A stretch of DNA of 64,000 bases. Origin: an uncultured bacterium (GTDB taxonomy: Bacteria; Verrucomicrobiota; Kiritimatiellia; RFP12; CAIWXQ01). Shown here one piece after another: positions 63,083 to 64,000 of this stretch. Position numbers and translations under genes: made by a program. The stretch spans positions 1 to 64,000 of the forward strand of contig CAIWXQ010000045.1 in NCBI GenBank assembly GCA_903916675.1, read 5' to 3'. Each line of letters opens with the position of its first letter. Position 1 is the first letter of the stretch. The notes under the pieces were generated by a model. That model did no database searches. It worked only from the letters and a program-made list of their open reading frames with translations, and had not been told where the DNA came from.

Positions 63083-63523
63083 ATGGATCTCTCCACCCTG
63101 ACCAACACACCCGGCAGCCGCCGCCGCCGCAAGCGCGTGGGCCGCGGTACGGCCTCGGGCCATGGCCGCCAGTGCGGCAAGGGCCACAAGGGCCAGATGG
63201 CCCGCAAGGGCCACAAGCACAAAGCTGCCTTCGAAGGCGGTCAGATGCCCCTGCTGCGACGCCTCCCCAAGCGCGGTTTCACGAACCCGACGCGCACGAT
63301 GTTCAGCAGTGTGAACGTGGGCGCTCTGGCGGTTTTCGCCGACGGCGTCGAAGTCACCCCCGAACTGTTGCGTGGTGCCGGCCTTGCGCCCAAGAACCCC
63401 GACCGCGTCAAGATCCTCGCCGACGGCGCCTGCGCCAGGAAGTTCACTGTTAAGGCGCACGCATTCAGCGCGGCCGCGCGGGCCAAGATCGAGGCCGCTG
63501 GCGGATCGTGCGTGACGCTGTAG
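63083..63523 (+). CDS. rplO: Ribosomal protein L15
   Basis: 146 residues from the ATG at 63083. The Gly/Arg-rich N-terminus RRRRKRVGRGTASGHGRQCGKGHKGQMARKG and GGQMPLLRRLPKRGF are typical. It is followed by a repeat-filled gap and secY. Confidence 0.96.
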   Translation: MDLSTLTNTPGSRRRRKRVGRGTASGHGRQCGKGHKGQMARKGHKHKAAFEGGQMPLLRRLPKRGFTNPTRTMFSSVNVGALAVFADGVEVTPELLRGAGLAPKNPDRVKILADGACARKFTVKAHAFSAAARAKIEAAGGSCVTL

Positions 63524-63537
63524 TCTGCGAATCAGGA

Positions 63538-63588
63538 GTGTAATTCGTAATTCATAATTCATAATTAGTATTTACGAGTTACGAATTG
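63538..63588. repeat. AT-rich inverted heptamer tract inside spc operon
   Basis: Left arm taattcg-taattca-taattca-taatta at 63540-63567, right arm ttacgag-ttacgaa at about 63571-63585, inverted relative to each other. It is far more AT-rich than anything else in the operon and fills the rplO-secY gap. Confidence 0.6.
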
Positions 63589-63602
63589 TACGAGGACACG
63601 CC

Positions 63603-64000
63603 ATGCTCGCCGCTTTTGCCAACACCCTCCGCATCCCCGAGCTGCGCAAGCGCATCGGGTTCACTATCGGCCTGGTGTTCATCTGCCGGCTGATCTCCAT
63701 GGTGCCGACGCCGGGCGTCAACTGGCACGTCTTGGAGGACGCAGCCAGTCGCATGCGCGAGACGGGCGGCCTGATGGGGTGGTTCGACGTCTTCAGCGGT
63801 GGCGCCATGAGCCACTGCTCGGTTGGTTTTCTCAGCATCTGGCCCTACATCAGCGCGACGATCGTGATCCAGTTGATGACGGCCGTCATCCCGACTCTGG
63901 AGCGCCTTTCCCGCGAGGGCGACACCGGCCGGGCGAAGATTAATCAGTACGCCCGCTACCTCACGCTGGTGATCTGCGTCGTGCAGTCCTACCTGCTGGC
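63603..64000 (+). CDS. secY: SecY translocase subunit, 3' end cut off
   Basis: The frame opens at the ATG at 63603 (cgaggac upstream) and runs off the window end after 132 complete codons. The first membrane helix is TIGLVFICRLISMVPTPGVN. The plug region follows, then LSIWPYISATIVIQLMTAVIPTLERLSREGDTGRAKINQYARYLTLVICVVQSYLLA, characteristic of SecY segments 2 and 3. It forms the protein export channel with SecE and SecG. The position after rplO is the common one. Confidence 0.96.
   Translation, partial: MLAAFANTLRIPELRKRIGFTIGLVFICRLISMVPTPGVNWHVLEDAASRMRETGGLMGWFDVFSGGAMSHCSVGFLSIWPYISATIVIQLMTAVIPTLERLSREGDTGRAKINQYARYLTLVICVVQSYLL

Overview
The window is GC-rich bacterial DNA with dense coding, mostly on the + strand. 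The genes point to the PVC group, most likely Verrucomicrobiota or Kiritimatiellota. The main pointers are a five-gene cluster laid out like the Akkermansia Amuc_1102-1098 pilus/secretin locus, a PEP-CTERM protein, a large secreted repeat protein, a GT117/DUF2723-TPR protein, and a str-S10-spc ribosomal block lacking tuf and rpmD. The assignment rests on recalled family features, not on a search.

Layout. 1-586 is the end of a methyltransferase-like gene. About 1.6 kb with no convincing gene follows. 2.2-7 kb holds a lipoprotein with SIS-like halves, an LctP lactate permease, a small acidic protein and proC. 7-11 kb is one secreted 1314-residue repeat protein. 11-16.5 kb has an exported protein, an ECF sigma factor and glycogen synthase plus branching enzyme. 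16.7-19.5 kb has tRNA-Val(CAC), endonuclease IV and a glycosyltransferase. 19.7-25.1 kb holds a membrane-anchored PQQ-type propeller and a LolD/FtsX-like ABC exporter. 25.3-28.7 kb (-) is a GT117-TPR membrane protein. 29-33.5 kb has a PEP-CTERM protein, a small zinc metallopeptidase, a canonical EF-G and stand-alone CoaB. 33.7-38.3 kb (-) is a TolC/MacA/MacB efflux operon. 38.4-40.4 kb has a CARDB protein and a HEAT-like protein. 40.8-47.7 kb is the type IV pilus-like cluster. 48-51.5 kb is coaE-rho-tig. 51.6 kb to the end is rpsL-rpsG-fusA(EF-G2-like)-rpsJ through rplO and the start of secY.

Repeats are the most unusual feature. A palindromic element of about 150 bp occurs in two full copies. 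Its core is also inserted in frame inside the FtsX-like permease, and a deleted remnant lies upstream of the GT117 gene. Separately, many intergenic gaps contain inverted pairs of degenerate 6- or 7-base tandem units. The unit differs from locus to locus, one pair lies inside the spc operon, and one tract runs over the stop codon of the propeller gene.

Functional links. glgA and glgB form a glycogen pair. tolC-macA-macB is one translationally coupled efflux unit. The pilus cluster supplies an actin-like/PilN fusion, an Amuc_1100-type protein, a zinc-ribbon protein and a secretin, but no ATPase or pilin in view. Two EF-Gs suggest a division between translocation and ribosome recycling.
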